Assembly (NCBI GenBank): GCA_046154965.1
Contig: JBJXDY010000079.1
Coordinates: forward strand, 1-64,000
Length of the DNA stretch: 64,000 nt
Direction: 5' to 3'
Source of the DNA: DATKFM01 sp046154965
Lineage (GTDB): Bacteria > Pseudomonadota > Alphaproteobacteria > Dongiales > Dongiaceae
The notes beneath the pieces were generated by a model that was given only the letters and a program-made list of their open reading frames with translations, was not told the origin of the DNA and searched no databases. The number at the start of each line of letters is the position of its first letter. Position 1 is the stretch's first letter. Positions 52,502-60,136 of this stretch are shown here, piece after piece. A program made the translations under genes and the position numbers.

Positions 52502-52729
52502 ATGGAAGCAGATGCCGCAAAGCTGATCGGCGCCGGTCTTGCCACCATCGCCCTCGCGGGCGTGGGCGTGGGTATCGGCAACATCTTCGGCAGCTTCGTC
52601 TCCGGCGCGCTGCGCAATCCGGCCGCCGCGCCGAAAGTGTTCGGCAACGTGCTGCTGGGCTTCGCGCTGACGGAAGCCATCGCGCTGTTCGCGCTGCTGA
52701 TCGCGCTGCTGCTGCTGTTCGTGTTCTGA
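52502..52729 (+). CDS. atpE: F0F1 ATP synthase subunit c
   Basis: 75 residues from ATG 52502; the frame extends upstream but the family begins MEADAAKLIGAG. Two-helix hairpin proteolipid with polar loop ALRNPAAAPK (36-45) and proton-binding Glu58 (LLGFALTEAIAL). Forms the rotor ring in the inner membrane. It sits 34 bases after atpB. Confidence 0.95.
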   Translation: MEADAAKLIGAGLATIALAGVGVGIGNIFGSFVSGALRNPAAAPKVFGNVLLGFALTEAIALFALLIALLLLFVF

Positions 52730-52842
52730 CGATCCCTGCCGGCGGTCCCTGGAGGCCGCCGGCACGGATTCAATCGGACAAGGACAGCGGCGAGTGCCCG
52801 CCCGTCTAGGGGCGCCGGCATTCCCACCCACGGAGTATCGAG

Positions 52843-53550
52843 ATGCTGCAGCTCAGATTGGATGACGCGACCTTGCAGGGCCTGACCGGCACCGGTCAGG
52901 GCCAGGACGCGCCATCAATCATCCTGGTGCAGGAGTACGGGACCGGCGAACCGGAAGGCACCACGGCGCCGGAAGAAGAGGCCGCGGGCACGGAGACCGC
53001 CACCGAGACGCATGCGGAAACGGCTGCCGGCGATCATGGCGAAGAAGCCAAGGGCGGCATGCCCCAGCTCAATCCGGCCGATTTTTCGCCGCAGCTGATC
53101 TGGCTGGCCATCAGCTTCATCCTGCTGCTGATCCTCATGTGGAAGGTCGCCCTGCCGCGGGTGAGTTCGGTGATCGAGGACCGCGAGAAGCGCATCCAGG
53201 CCGATCTGGAGAAGGCCGACCGCGTCAAAGCCGACGCCGACAAGGTCAAGGCGACCTATGAGAAGACGCTGGCCGATGCCCGCACTAAGGCGCAGGCGGA
53301 ACTGGCCGCGGCCACGCAGGCCATCCAGGCCGACAGCGGCAAGCGCGACGCCGCGTTCATGTCGCAGCTCACCCAGCGCACCAAGACGGCCGAGGATGCG
53401 ATCGGCGCCGCCAAGGCCAAAGCGATGGGCGATGTCCGCTCCGTCGCCGCCGAGGTCGCCGCTGCTGTCATCGGCAAGATCGCGGGTGCTGAGGCCGGTG
53501 CCGCCGAGATCGCCGGCGCCGTGGATGCCGTTGCCGGGAGGCGCGCCTGA
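52843..53550 (+). CDS. F0F1 ATP synthase subunit b' with long acidic N-terminal extension
   Basis: 235 residues. The b' core starts at about residue 75 (QLNPADFSPQLIWLAISFILLLILMW-type span, 78-102) followed by a long charged helix to 200 (REKRIQADLEKADRVKAD), the stator stalk. Before it come about 75 residues rich in Glu, Ala, Thr and Gly (TTAPEEEAAGTETATETHAE), longer than most b' subunits. Preceded by GGAGT. Two b-type subunits (b' and b) are normal in alphaproteobacteria and pair as a heterodimer. Confidence 0.9.
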   Translation: MLQLRLDDATLQGLTGTGQGQDAPSIILVQEYGTGEPEGTTAPEEEAAGTETATETHAETAAGDHGEEAKGGMPQLNPADFSPQLIWLAISFILLLILMWKVALPRVSSVIEDREKRIQADLEKADRVKADADKVKATYEKTLADARTKAQAELAAATQAIQADSGKRDAAFMSQLTQRTKTAEDAIGAAKAKAMGDVRSVAAEVAAAVIGKIAGAEAGAAEIAGAVDAVAGRRA

Positions 53551-53552
53551 TC

Positions 53553-54041
53553 ATGGGAATTCTCAGCAGTCCCGAAACCTGGGTCGCGATCGCCTTCGTC
53601 ATCTTCGTGGCGCTGGCCGGCAGGCCGCTGGTCCGCGGCATCGGCAAGACCCTGGACGCCCGTGCCGCCCGCATCAAAGCCGAGCTGGATGAAGCCCGCG
53701 CGCTGCGCGACGAGGCGCAGAAGCTGCTGGCCGACTATCAAAAGAAGCAGCGGGAAGCCATGCGCGACGCCGAGTCCATCGTCCGCCATGCGCGCGGCGA
53801 GGCCGAACGGCTGAAGACCGAAGCGGCGGCCAACCTGGATGCCGCCTTCGCCCGCCGCGAGAAGATGGCGATGGACAAGATCGCCCAGGCAGAGGCCCAG
53901 GCCATCGCCGATGTGCGCAATCACGCCATCGATGTGGCGGTCGCTGCCGCCGAGCGGCTGCTTAAGAGCAAGACCGATGAGCAGCGCGGCGAGCGTCTGA
54001 TCGACTCCGCGATCGCGGAGCTGGAGCGGAAGTTGAATTAG
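53553..54041 (+). CDS. atpF: F0F1 ATP synthase subunit b
   Basis: 162 residues, starting two bases after the b' stop. N-terminal membrane span at about 9-26 (WVAIAFVIFVALAGRPLV) and then one long amphipathic charged helix to the end (KKQREAMRDAESIVRHARGE). It anchors the stator to F1. Last gene of the cluster; a strong terminator follows 26 bases after the stop. Confidence 0.94.
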   Translation: MGILSSPETWVAIAFVIFVALAGRPLVRGIGKTLDARAARIKAELDEARALRDEAQKLLADYQKKQREAMRDAESIVRHARGEAERLKTEAAANLDAAFARREKMAMDKIAQAEAQAIADVRNHAIDVAVAAAERLLKSKTDEQRGERLIDSAIAELERKLN

Positions 54042-54067
54042 GCGGTTTCGCAGATATCGATCATAGC

Positions 54068-54093
54068 AAAGGCGGCCAATTGGCCGCCTTTTT
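54068..54093 (+). terminator. Rho-independent terminator of the ATP synthase F0 operon
   Basis: A ten-base-pair perfect stem AAAGGCGGCC/GGCCGCCTTT around loop AATT, followed by further T residues. It starts 26 bases after the atpF stop. Confidence 0.85.
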
Positions 54094-54099
54094 CATGTC

Positions 54100-54178
54100 G
54101 TCATCCTCGCGCAAACTCAGGGACTCAGGATTTCAGCGCGCGCTGCTTCTCCTGGGTCCCCGGTTCCGCGGGGATGAC
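54100..54178. repeat. Long intergenic inverted repeat, palindromic element
   Basis: Outer arms GTCATCCTCGCG (54100-54111) and CGCGGGGATGAC (54167-54178), an inner pair GGACTCAGG/CCTGGGTCC and a central CAGCGCGCGCTG. The composition (GTCATCC..CGCG...GGGACCCAGG) matches widespread intergenic palindromes in alphaproteobacteria. Whole element about 79 bases, just beyond the F0 terminator. Confidence 0.55.
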
Positions 54179-54213
54179 AACGCTGGGCAGTCGAATTCCA
54201 GCATACTGAACCC

Positions 54214-54684
54214 TTACAACCACCGCCGGACGCGCCGCTTGTAGGCGAGGTAAGCCTCGCCGAACTTGGTTTCCAGATAGCGCTCCTCGCGCAGGATAAC
54301 GCCATAAAGCATGATGAAGAACAGCGGCACCGACAGCGGCAACAGCCACCCATTGCCGGTCAGCAGGGCGATGCCGAGATACAGCACGAACAGGCAGAGA
54401 TAGAGCGGATTGCGGGAATAGGCGAAGGGGCCTTGGTCGACGATCGCCGTCGTCGGCTTGTAGGGTTCCACATTCGTGCCGGCGCGGATGAAGAGGTTCC
54501 GCGCCCAGATCGCGATCGCAATCGGCACGACGATCAAGAGCACGCCGAGAATGTCATAGCCGATGCCGATGGCGAAAGGCAGCGGCCAGAGCCCGTAGAG
54601 CAGAAATCCCACGACCAGGAACGCCAGAAAGATCAGCGGCGGCGGCGCCACGACTTGCGGCGTGTCTTTCCCTCCGATGCCCAT
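54214..54684 (-). CDS. Isoprenylcysteine carboxyl methyltransferase-like integral membrane protein
   Basis: 156 residues from ATG 54684 (GGGAG eight bases before). Four membrane spans. ICMT/PEMT family C-terminal signature GPFAYSRNPLYL, then EERYLETKFGEAYLAYKRRV. Bacterial members methylate unknown lipids or proteins in the membrane; no isoprenylated targets are known here. The frame continues upstream but overlaps the GNAT gene, so the 54684 start is favoured. It shares direction with the GNAT gene, 23 bases apart. Confidence 0.85.
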   Translation of the reverse strand: MGIGGKDTPQVVAPPPLIFLAFLVVGFLLYGLWPLPFAIGIGYDILGVLLIVVPIAIAIWARNLFIRAGTNVEPYKPTTAIVDQGPFAYSRNPLYLCLFVLYLGIALLTGNGWLLPLSVPLFFIMLYGVILREERYLETKFGEAYLAYKRRVRRWL

Positions 54685-54707
54685 CGGTAACTCCCGTCTG
54701 CTTTTGC

Positions 54708-55235
54708 CTAGGACGTCACGCCCTCGGCCTCGTCGGCGAGCTTCTCCAGCCCGGCGCCGGCCAGGCGATAGTCGTGCCATTTGTTCTGCGGCTCGAAGCC
54801 GAGACGCTCGTAGAAGCCGCGCGCCGGATTCCAGGACAGCACGGAGAGATCGAGCTTCGTCGATCCCCGCTCCCGGGCGAGGCGCGCCATCTCCGCCATC
54901 AGCCGCCGGCCGACGCCATAGCCCCGCGCCCATTCCCGGACATAGACATCCAGCAGATAGATGCCCGGCCGCCCGGCCCAGGTCGAATAGTTGTGATAGA
55001 ATACGACGAACCCGGCCGTCTTGCCGTCTATCTCCGCCAGGATGGTCTCGATGCGTGGCGCCGTGCCGAAGGAATCGCGGATGATATCCGCCTCCGTCAG
55101 CTTCACGCAATCAAGCGGCTCCCGCTGATACTCGGTCAGCTCGCGCACGAGCTTGACGATCAGCGCCGCATCGTCAGCCGTGGCGAAGCGTATCCGTACC
55201 TTGCCCGCCGCCCGTTGCTTCGCCTTGCCGGCCAT
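54708..55235 (-). CDS. GNAT-family N-acetyltransferase
   Basis: 175 residues. Acetyl-CoA-binding motif A: LLDVYVREWARGYGVGRRLM (the R/Q-x-x-G-x-G/A signature in RGYGVG), preceded by TAGFVVFYHNYSTWAGRPGI and followed by FYERLGFEPQ. The YHNYSTW stretch resembles diamine (spermidine/spermine) acetyltransferase relatives; the substrate is not certain. The first 12 residues are a basic extension. Lies 17 bases downstream of gcvPB and may be on the same transcript. Confidence 0.88.
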   Translation of the reverse strand: MAGKAKQRAAGKVRIRFATADDAALIVKLVRELTEYQREPLDCVKLTEADIIRDSFGTAPRIETILAEIDGKTAGFVVFYHNYSTWAGRPGIYLLDVYVREWARGYGVGRRLMAEMARLARERGSTKLDLSVLSWNPARGFYERLGFEPQNKWHDYRLAGAGLEKLADEAEGVTS

Positions 55236-55252
55236 GATGCTGAGCGCGTCGC

Positions 55253-56785
55253 CTATTCCGCCGCCTGACCCGTGATGTTCGACGGCCGCCAGCGCAGCAC
55301 CGGCTTGCGCGCCGCCGCCGTCTCGTCCAGCCGCCGCCGCGGGCTGAGCCGCGGAGCGCCGTGGAAATAGCCGCTGTCGCCGCTCTTCGCCCGCCGCGCC
55401 AGGCCCTTCATCACCTCGATGAACTGGTCGAGGGTTTCCTTGCTCTCGGTCTCCGTCGGCTCGATCAGCAGCGCGCCATGGACCACCAGCGGAAAATACA
55501 TGGTCATGGGATGGTAGCCCTCGTCGATCATCGCCTTGGCGATGTCGAGGGTGGAGATGTCCGTGTCCTTCAGGAAGGCGTCGTCGAACAGGGCCTCATG
55601 CATGCAGGGCCCCTCGAAAGCCGGCGACATGTCGTCCTTCAGGCTGGCCAGGATGTAGTTGGCATTCAGCACCGCATCTGCCGCCACCTGGCGCAATCCG
55701 TCGGCGCCGTGGCTCATCATGTAGGCTAGGGCGCGCACGAACATGCCCATCTGGCCGTGGAAACCCTTGAGGCGGCCAAGCGCTTTGCCGGTGGCCTGGG
55801 CATGGTCGTCATGCTCAACCAGCGCGAAGCCTTTCGGACCATGCACCACATAGGGCAGCGGCGCGAAGGGCGCCAACGCGGCTGACAGCACCACCGGCCC
55901 CGCGCCCGGTCCGCCGCCGCCATGGGGCGTGGAGAAGGTCTTGTGCAGGTTGATATGCATGCAGTCGATGCCCAGATCGCCCGGCCGCACCCGCCCGACG
56001 ATGGCGTTGAAGTTGGCGCCATCGCCGTAGAAGTAACCGCCGGCGCCATGGATCGCCTCGGAGATCTCCAGGATCTCGCTTTCGAACAGGCCGCAGGTGT
56101 TGGGGTTGGTGATCATGATGCCCGCAACGTCGGCGCCGAGCTTGGCCTTGAAGGCGGCGAGGTCCACGCGGCCGCGGTCGTTGGCGGGTATCGGATCGAC
56201 GCTGTAGCCGACGCCGGCCGCCGTGGCGGGATTGGTGCCATGGGCGGATTCCGGCACCAAAATGCGTTTGCGATGGCCCTCGCCCTTGGCCTCGTGGGCG
56301 GCACGGATCGCCATGATGCCGCAGAGTTCGCCGTGGGCGCCGGCGCCGGGCGACAGCGCCACCGCCGGCATGCCGGTCAAGGTCTTCAGCCAATGAGCCA
56401 GTTGATCGATCAGTTCCAGCGCACCCTGCGCGGTCTTTGCCGGCTGCATCGGATGCAGATCGCCGAGGCCCGGCAGCCGCACCATCTTCTCATTCAGCCG
56501 CGGATTATGCTTCATGGTGCAAGAGCCCAGGGGATAGAGTCCCATGTCGATGGCGTAGTTCTTCTGGCTGAGGCGCGTGTAGTGGCGGATCGTCTGCGGC
56601 TCCGAGAGGCCGGGCAGGCCGATCTCGCCTTTGCGGTTCAACCCGCCGAGACGGTCTTTCACGGTGGGCGGCGCCGGCAAATCGACACCGGTGCGTCCGC
56701 GCTGGCCTTGCTCGAAGATCAGCGGCTCTTCGATCTGCAGCGCGCGGTTGCCGCTGAACGTTCCGGTGATCGGGTCGGGCGTCAT
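55253..56785 (-). CDS. gcvPB: Glycine dehydrogenase (decarboxylating) subunit 2
   Basis: 510 residues. Pyridoxal-phosphate subunit of the split P-protein of the glycine cleavage system; the Schiff-base lysine is Lys282 (INLHKTFSTPHGGGG). Other family marks are SPGAGAHGELCG and PESAHGTNPATAAG. Acts with gcvPA, gcvT and gcvH to break glycine to CO2, ammonia and methylene-THF. Its start overlaps the gcvPA stop (ATGA). Glycine-responsive control is expected from the riboswitch upstream of gcvT. Confidence 0.96.
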   Translation of the reverse strand: MTPDPITGTFSGNRALQIEEPLIFEQGQRGRTGVDLPAPPTVKDRLGGLNRKGEIGLPGLSEPQTIRHYTRLSQKNYAIDMGLYPLGSCTMKHNPRLNEKMVRLPGLGDLHPMQPAKTAQGALELIDQLAHWLKTLTGMPAVALSPGAGAHGELCGIMAIRAAHEAKGEGHRKRILVPESAHGTNPATAAGVGYSVDPIPANDRGRVDLAAFKAKLGADVAGIMITNPNTCGLFESEILEISEAIHGAGGYFYGDGANFNAIVGRVRPGDLGIDCMHINLHKTFSTPHGGGGPGAGPVVLSAALAPFAPLPYVVHGPKGFALVEHDDHAQATGKALGRLKGFHGQMGMFVRALAYMMSHGADGLRQVAADAVLNANYILASLKDDMSPAFEGPCMHEALFDDAFLKDTDISTLDIAKAMIDEGYHPMTMYFPLVVHGALLIEPTETESKETLDQFIEVMKGLARRAKSGDSGYFHGAPRLSPRRRLDETAAARKPVLRWRPSNITGQAAE

Positions 56786-58128
56786 TTCAGAATCTCCCGC
56801 AGCGCGCGCGCAAGCGAGTCGGCGTCTGCATCGGTGTTGGTTTCAGTGGCGGCGAGGACTAGCAGGTTCGCCGCCGTTGCCTCATGGGGATACAAGCGCG
56901 ACGCCGGCACGCCGCCGAGGATGCCGCGATCGGCCAGCGCATCGACGACAGGCGCGGCTGGCTTCGGCAGCGCCAGGGTGAATTCGTTGAAGAAGGCATC
57001 GGTCGTCAGTCGGACGCCGGGCAGCGCCGCCAAGATTTCGGCGAGCTGCACCGCCTTGCCGTGATTGATCGCCGCGAGGCGCGTGAGGCCGGCCTCGCCC
57101 AGCAGCGTCAGATGAATCGTGAAGGCGAGCGCGCAGAGGCCGGAATTGGTGCAGATGTTGCTGGTGGCCTTCTCGCGCCGGATATGCTGTTCCCGGGTGG
57201 AGAGCGTCAGCACCCAGCCGCGCCGGCCATCGGCGTCGGCGGTTTCGCCCACCAGGCGGCCCGGCATCTGCCGCAGGAATTTGTCCTTCGTGGCGAACAG
57301 CCCGACATAGGGGCCGCCGAAGCCCAGGGAATTGCCCAGCGACTGGCCCTCGGCGGTGACGATATCGGCGCCCATGCGGCCCGGCGGCGTCACCGCGCCC
57401 AGCGAAATGATCTCCGTCACCGCGACGATTAGCAGCGCACCGGCCTTGTGACAGGCCTCGGCCAGCGCCGTATGGTCGCGCAGATGGCCGAAGAAACCGG
57501 GATTCTGCACCACGACGCAGGAGGTCGTGCCGTCGATTTGCGCGATCAGATCTTCGCGTCCCTCGGGATCGGGCTTGTTCGCGACCGCCGTGAAGCCGGC
57601 GAAATGCGCGTGGGTGGCGATGACTTCGCGGTAATGGGGATGCAGATTGCCCGAGAGGATCGCCTTGCTGCGCCGGGTAACGCGGTTGGCCATCATCACG
57701 GCTTCGGCCGTGGAGGTGGCGCCGTCATACATGGAGGCGTTGGCCACATCCATTTCCGTCAGCAGCGCCACCTGGGTCTGGAATTCGAACAAATACTCCA
57801 GCGTGCCCTGGGTGACTTCCGGCTGATAGGGCGTGTAGGAGGTCAGGAACTCGCCGCGCTGGATCAGATGGTCCACTGCCGCGGGCACATGATGGCGATA
57901 AGCGCCGGTGCCGAGGAAGCAGGGCGCCCGGCCGGTGCCTAGATTCTTCGCCGCCAGGGCGGAGATCGCCCGCTCCACCTCGAGCTCACCCATATGCATC
58001 GGCAGGTCCACAGGCTTGGAAAGGCGCACCTTCTCCGGCACATCGCGGTAGAGGCTGTCGATCGAGGGTACGCCGATCCGCGCCAGCATGGCGCGGCGGT
58101 CGGTATCGGTCAGCGGCAGATAGCGCAT
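56782..58128 (-). CDS. gcvPA: Glycine dehydrogenase (decarboxylating) subunit 1
   Basis: 448 residues. Partner half of the two-subunit P-protein, with the N-terminal MRYLPLTDTDRRAMLARIGV motif and LGTGAYRHHVPAAVDHLIQR. It lacks the PLP lysine, which is on gcvPB. Start overlaps the gcvH stop (TGATG) and stop overlaps gcvPB start, so all genes of the operon are coupled. Confidence 0.96.
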   Translation of the reverse strand: MRYLPLTDTDRRAMLARIGVPSIDSLYRDVPEKVRLSKPVDLPMHMGELEVERAISALAAKNLGTGRAPCFLGTGAYRHHVPAAVDHLIQRGEFLTSYTPYQPEVTQGTLEYLFEFQTQVALLTEMDVANASMYDGATSTAEAVMMANRVTRRSKAILSGNLHPHYREVIATHAHFAGFTAVANKPDPEGREDLIAQIDGTTSCVVVQNPGFFGHLRDHTALAEACHKAGALLIVAVTEIISLGAVTPPGRMGADIVTAEGQSLGNSLGFGGPYVGLFATKDKFLRQMPGRLVGETADADGRRGWVLTLSTREQHIRREKATSNICTNSGLCALAFTIHLTLLGEAGLTRLAAINHGKAVQLAEILAALPGVRLTTDAFFNEFTLALPKPAAPVVDALADRGILGGVPASRLYPHEATAANLLVLAATETNTDADADSLARALREILK

Positions 58129-58505
58129 CAGCCCAGCCCTTCGACGTATTTCTTGTAGGCGGCTTCATCCATCAGCTTGTCCAGCTCCGACGGATTGCTC
58201 AGCTTGATTTTGACGAACCAGCCGTCGCCCATGGCGGCGGAATTCACGGTCGCCGGTTCCGCGGTCAGCTTGTCATTGATGGCGGTCACCGATCCCGACA
58301 CCGGCGCATAGACCTCGCTCGCCGCCTTGACGGATTCGACGACGGCCATGTCCTTGCCCTTCTCGACCTTGCGGCCGACATCTGGCAGTTCGACATAGAC
58401 CACGTCGCCGAGCTGCTCCTGCGCATAGTCGGTGATGCCGATTGTTCCGGTATCGCCCTCGATGCGGATCCATTCGTGATCTTCGGTAAACTTCACATTG
58501 CTCAT
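58128..58505 (-). CDS. gcvH: Glycine cleavage system H protein
   Basis: 125 residues from ATG 58505; the longer frame to 58727 overlaps gcvT and is not supported. Lipoyl carrier with the modified lysine at Lys60 (VVESVKAASE). Family markers: FTEDHEWIRIEGD at the start and GDGWFVKIKLSNPSELDKLM at the end. Shuttles the aminomethyl group between P, T and L proteins. Ten bases after gcvT, one base overlap with gcvPA. Confidence 0.96.
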   Translation of the reverse strand: MSNVKFTEDHEWIRIEGDTGTIGITDYAQEQLGDVVYVELPDVGRKVEKGKDMAVVESVKAASEVYAPVSGSVTAINDKLTAEPATVNSAAMGDGWFVKIKLSNPSELDKLMDEAAYKKYVEGLG

Positions 58506-58515
58506 GAATATCCCC

Positions 58516-59637
58516 TCAGCCTCGGTAATAGCGGTGTCTAACGAAAGGCAGCGCCACGACGGCGCAATCCAGCGGCCGGTCGCGGACGATGACCTGCAGC
58601 GGCGTGCCAGGCGCTGTATGCGCTTTCGTGACATAGCCCATGGCGACCGGCGCATTGGCGGTCGGTCCGAAGCCGCCGCTGGTGATCCTGCCGATGAGCT
58701 CGCCGGCACGGTTGCGGATCTCTGCATGGGCGCGCACCGGCGCGCGGCCCTCAGGCCTGATGCCCGCCAGCTTGCGCGGCGCGCCCTCGCGGAATTGCTG
58801 TTGAATGACTTCGGCGCCGGTGAAGCCGCCCTCTTCCCGGCGGCGCTTGGCGATCGACCAGTTCAGGCCCGCTTCCACTGGTGTCGTGGTTTCGTCGATA
58901 TCGTTGCCGTAGAGGCAGAGGCCGGCTTCGAGCCGCAGCGAATCCCGCGCGCCGAGCCCGACGGGCTTGACCTCGGGATGGCGCAGCAATTCGCGGGCGA
59001 TCGCCACCGCGGCCTCGCCGGGCATCGAAATCTCATAGCCGTCCTCGCCCGTGTAGCCGGAGCGGGTGACATAGCAGGTTACGCCGTCGATGGTAAGGAA
59101 CGCCGCGGTCATGAACTGCATGCTGCGGCAATTGGGCGCGAAGCGGCCGAGCACATCGGCCGCCTGCGGCCCTTGCAGCGCAATGAGGCCGCGCGTGCTC
59201 AGTTCCTCGATCTCGACTTTGTCGGACAGGCGATCGCGCAACAGCGCCGCGTCTTCTGTCTTGCGGCTGGCATTGACCACCAGCATCAGATGATCGCCGG
59301 TGTTCGCCACCATGAGATCGTCGAGAATGCCGCCTTTATCGTTGGTGAACTGGGTGTAGCGCATGCGTCCGGGCGTGAGGCCCTGGATGTCGCCCGGCAC
59401 CAGTGTCTCCAACGCTGCGGCGGCATTGTCTCTGCCCTTGGCTGTCAGACGGATCTGACCCATATGGGAAACATCGAACAACCCCGCGCCATTCCGCGTA
59501 TGCTGATGCTCGGCGACGATGCCGCTGGGATACTGCAACGGCATCTCGTAGCCCGCGAACGGCACGAGACGGGCGCCGAGTTGCATATGCAGGGGATGCA
59601 GGGGCGTTTTCGACAGGGGCCCCGTGGATTCACTCAT
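58516..59637 (-). CDS. gcvT: Aminomethyltransferase (glycine cleavage T protein)
   Basis: 373 residues. Transfers the methylene group from H protein to tetrahydrofolate, releasing ammonia. Signatures: LGARLVPFAGYEMPLQY near residue 25, VSHMGQIRL, and the folate-site RSGYTGEDGYEIS. First gene of the gcv operon, with the riboswitch starting 59 bases upstream of its ATG. Ribosome site GGAG about six bases before the start. Confidence 0.96.
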   Translation of the reverse strand: MSESTGPLSKTPLHPLHMQLGARLVPFAGYEMPLQYPSGIVAEHQHTRNGAGLFDVSHMGQIRLTAKGRDNAAAALETLVPGDIQGLTPGRMRYTQFTNDKGGILDDLMVANTGDHLMLVVNASRKTEDAALLRDRLSDKVEIEELSTRGLIALQGPQAADVLGRFAPNCRSMQFMTAAFLTIDGVTCYVTRSGYTGEDGYEISMPGEAAVAIARELLRHPEVKPVGLGARDSLRLEAGLCLYGNDIDETTTPVEAGLNWSIAKRRREEGGFTGAEVIQQQFREGAPRKLAGIRPEGRAPVRAHAEIRNRAGELIGRITSGGFGPTANAPVAMGYVTKAHTAPGTPLQVIVRDRPLDCAVVALPFVRHRYYRG

Positions 59638-59693
59638 TACTCCGGTCCTCCGACAGATTGACCGCCGTCGCGCCCTCGGGCGAGACGGGGACC

Positions 59694-59902
59694 CCCTCTG
59701 TCTTCGGACCTGAAAGATTCGCCTGGCGGCGCGATCGGCCGATCAGACTTACATCTTCGGTGAGGCAGCGGACACGGACCCTGCCGCGCCGGATGCCTTC
59801 TTTCCAGAGTGCCGCTATGCCCCGCGGTCCTTTTGCCTGAGAGTTTCCGGGGCGGTTGCTCCTTCGGCGTCGGCCGAAAATTGGCCGATCTCTCCCGCGT
59901 GG
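59694..59902 (-). promoter_or_regulatory. Tandem glycine riboswitch upstream of gcvT
   Basis: Two aptamers on the minus strand. First: P1 CGCGG/CCGCG (about 59900-59823) with GGGAGAGA, GCCGAAGGAGCAA and CTCTCAGGCAAAAGGAC, the standard glycine aptamer core. Second: P1 CTCTG/CAGAG (59809-59696) with CACCGAAGATGTAA and AATCTTTCAGGT. A linker of about 13 bases joins them. It ends 59 bases before the gcvT ATG. In known systems glycine binding turns the gcv operon on; no terminator with a T-run follows the aptamers, suggesting control of translation. Confidence 0.88.
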
Positions 59903-59909
59903 CCAGGGC

Positions 59910-59938
59910 AGAATCCTCCTTCACGCCGGCATGGTCAA
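59910..59938 (-). promoter_or_regulatory. Candidate promoter of the gcv operon
   Basis: On the minus strand TTGACC (59938-59933), 17 bases, then GATTCT (59915-59910). The -35 matches five of six; the -10 only three of six. Initiation near 59903 would start the RNA at the first riboswitch stem, which is the expected geometry. Confidence 0.4.
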
Positions 59939-60050
59939 GGGCTTCCTGGGTCGAAAAATCAAAGAGTTACCAGCCCTGAATCCGCTTCATTCGGGCTTGA
60001 TTCTTACGCCGCGGAATCTTATTTCCCATTATCAAGTCCGGGTTCTTGTG

Positions 60051-60070
60051 GCGATCGAGGCGTCGATCGC
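60051..60070 (+). other. Hairpin in the terC leader
   Basis: A perfect eight-base-pair stem GCGATCGA/TCGATCGC with loop GGCG, about 67 bases upstream of the terC GTG. No T-run follows. Leaders of TerC/Alx genes often carry manganese or pH-sensing RNA, but conserved yybP-ykoY features are not seen, so the meaning is open. Confidence 0.35.
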
Positions 60071-60136
60071 GATGTCCGACTTCCGAGCATCGCTTGCGCA
60101 GGACGCGGCGCCGCTATCCAAGGGGAGGCATTTTCC

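Noticed and set aside
59940..60136. yybP-ykoY manganese riboswitch upstream of terC
   Set aside because: Only a simple hairpin is seen; the conserved yybP-ykoY loops are not recognisable.
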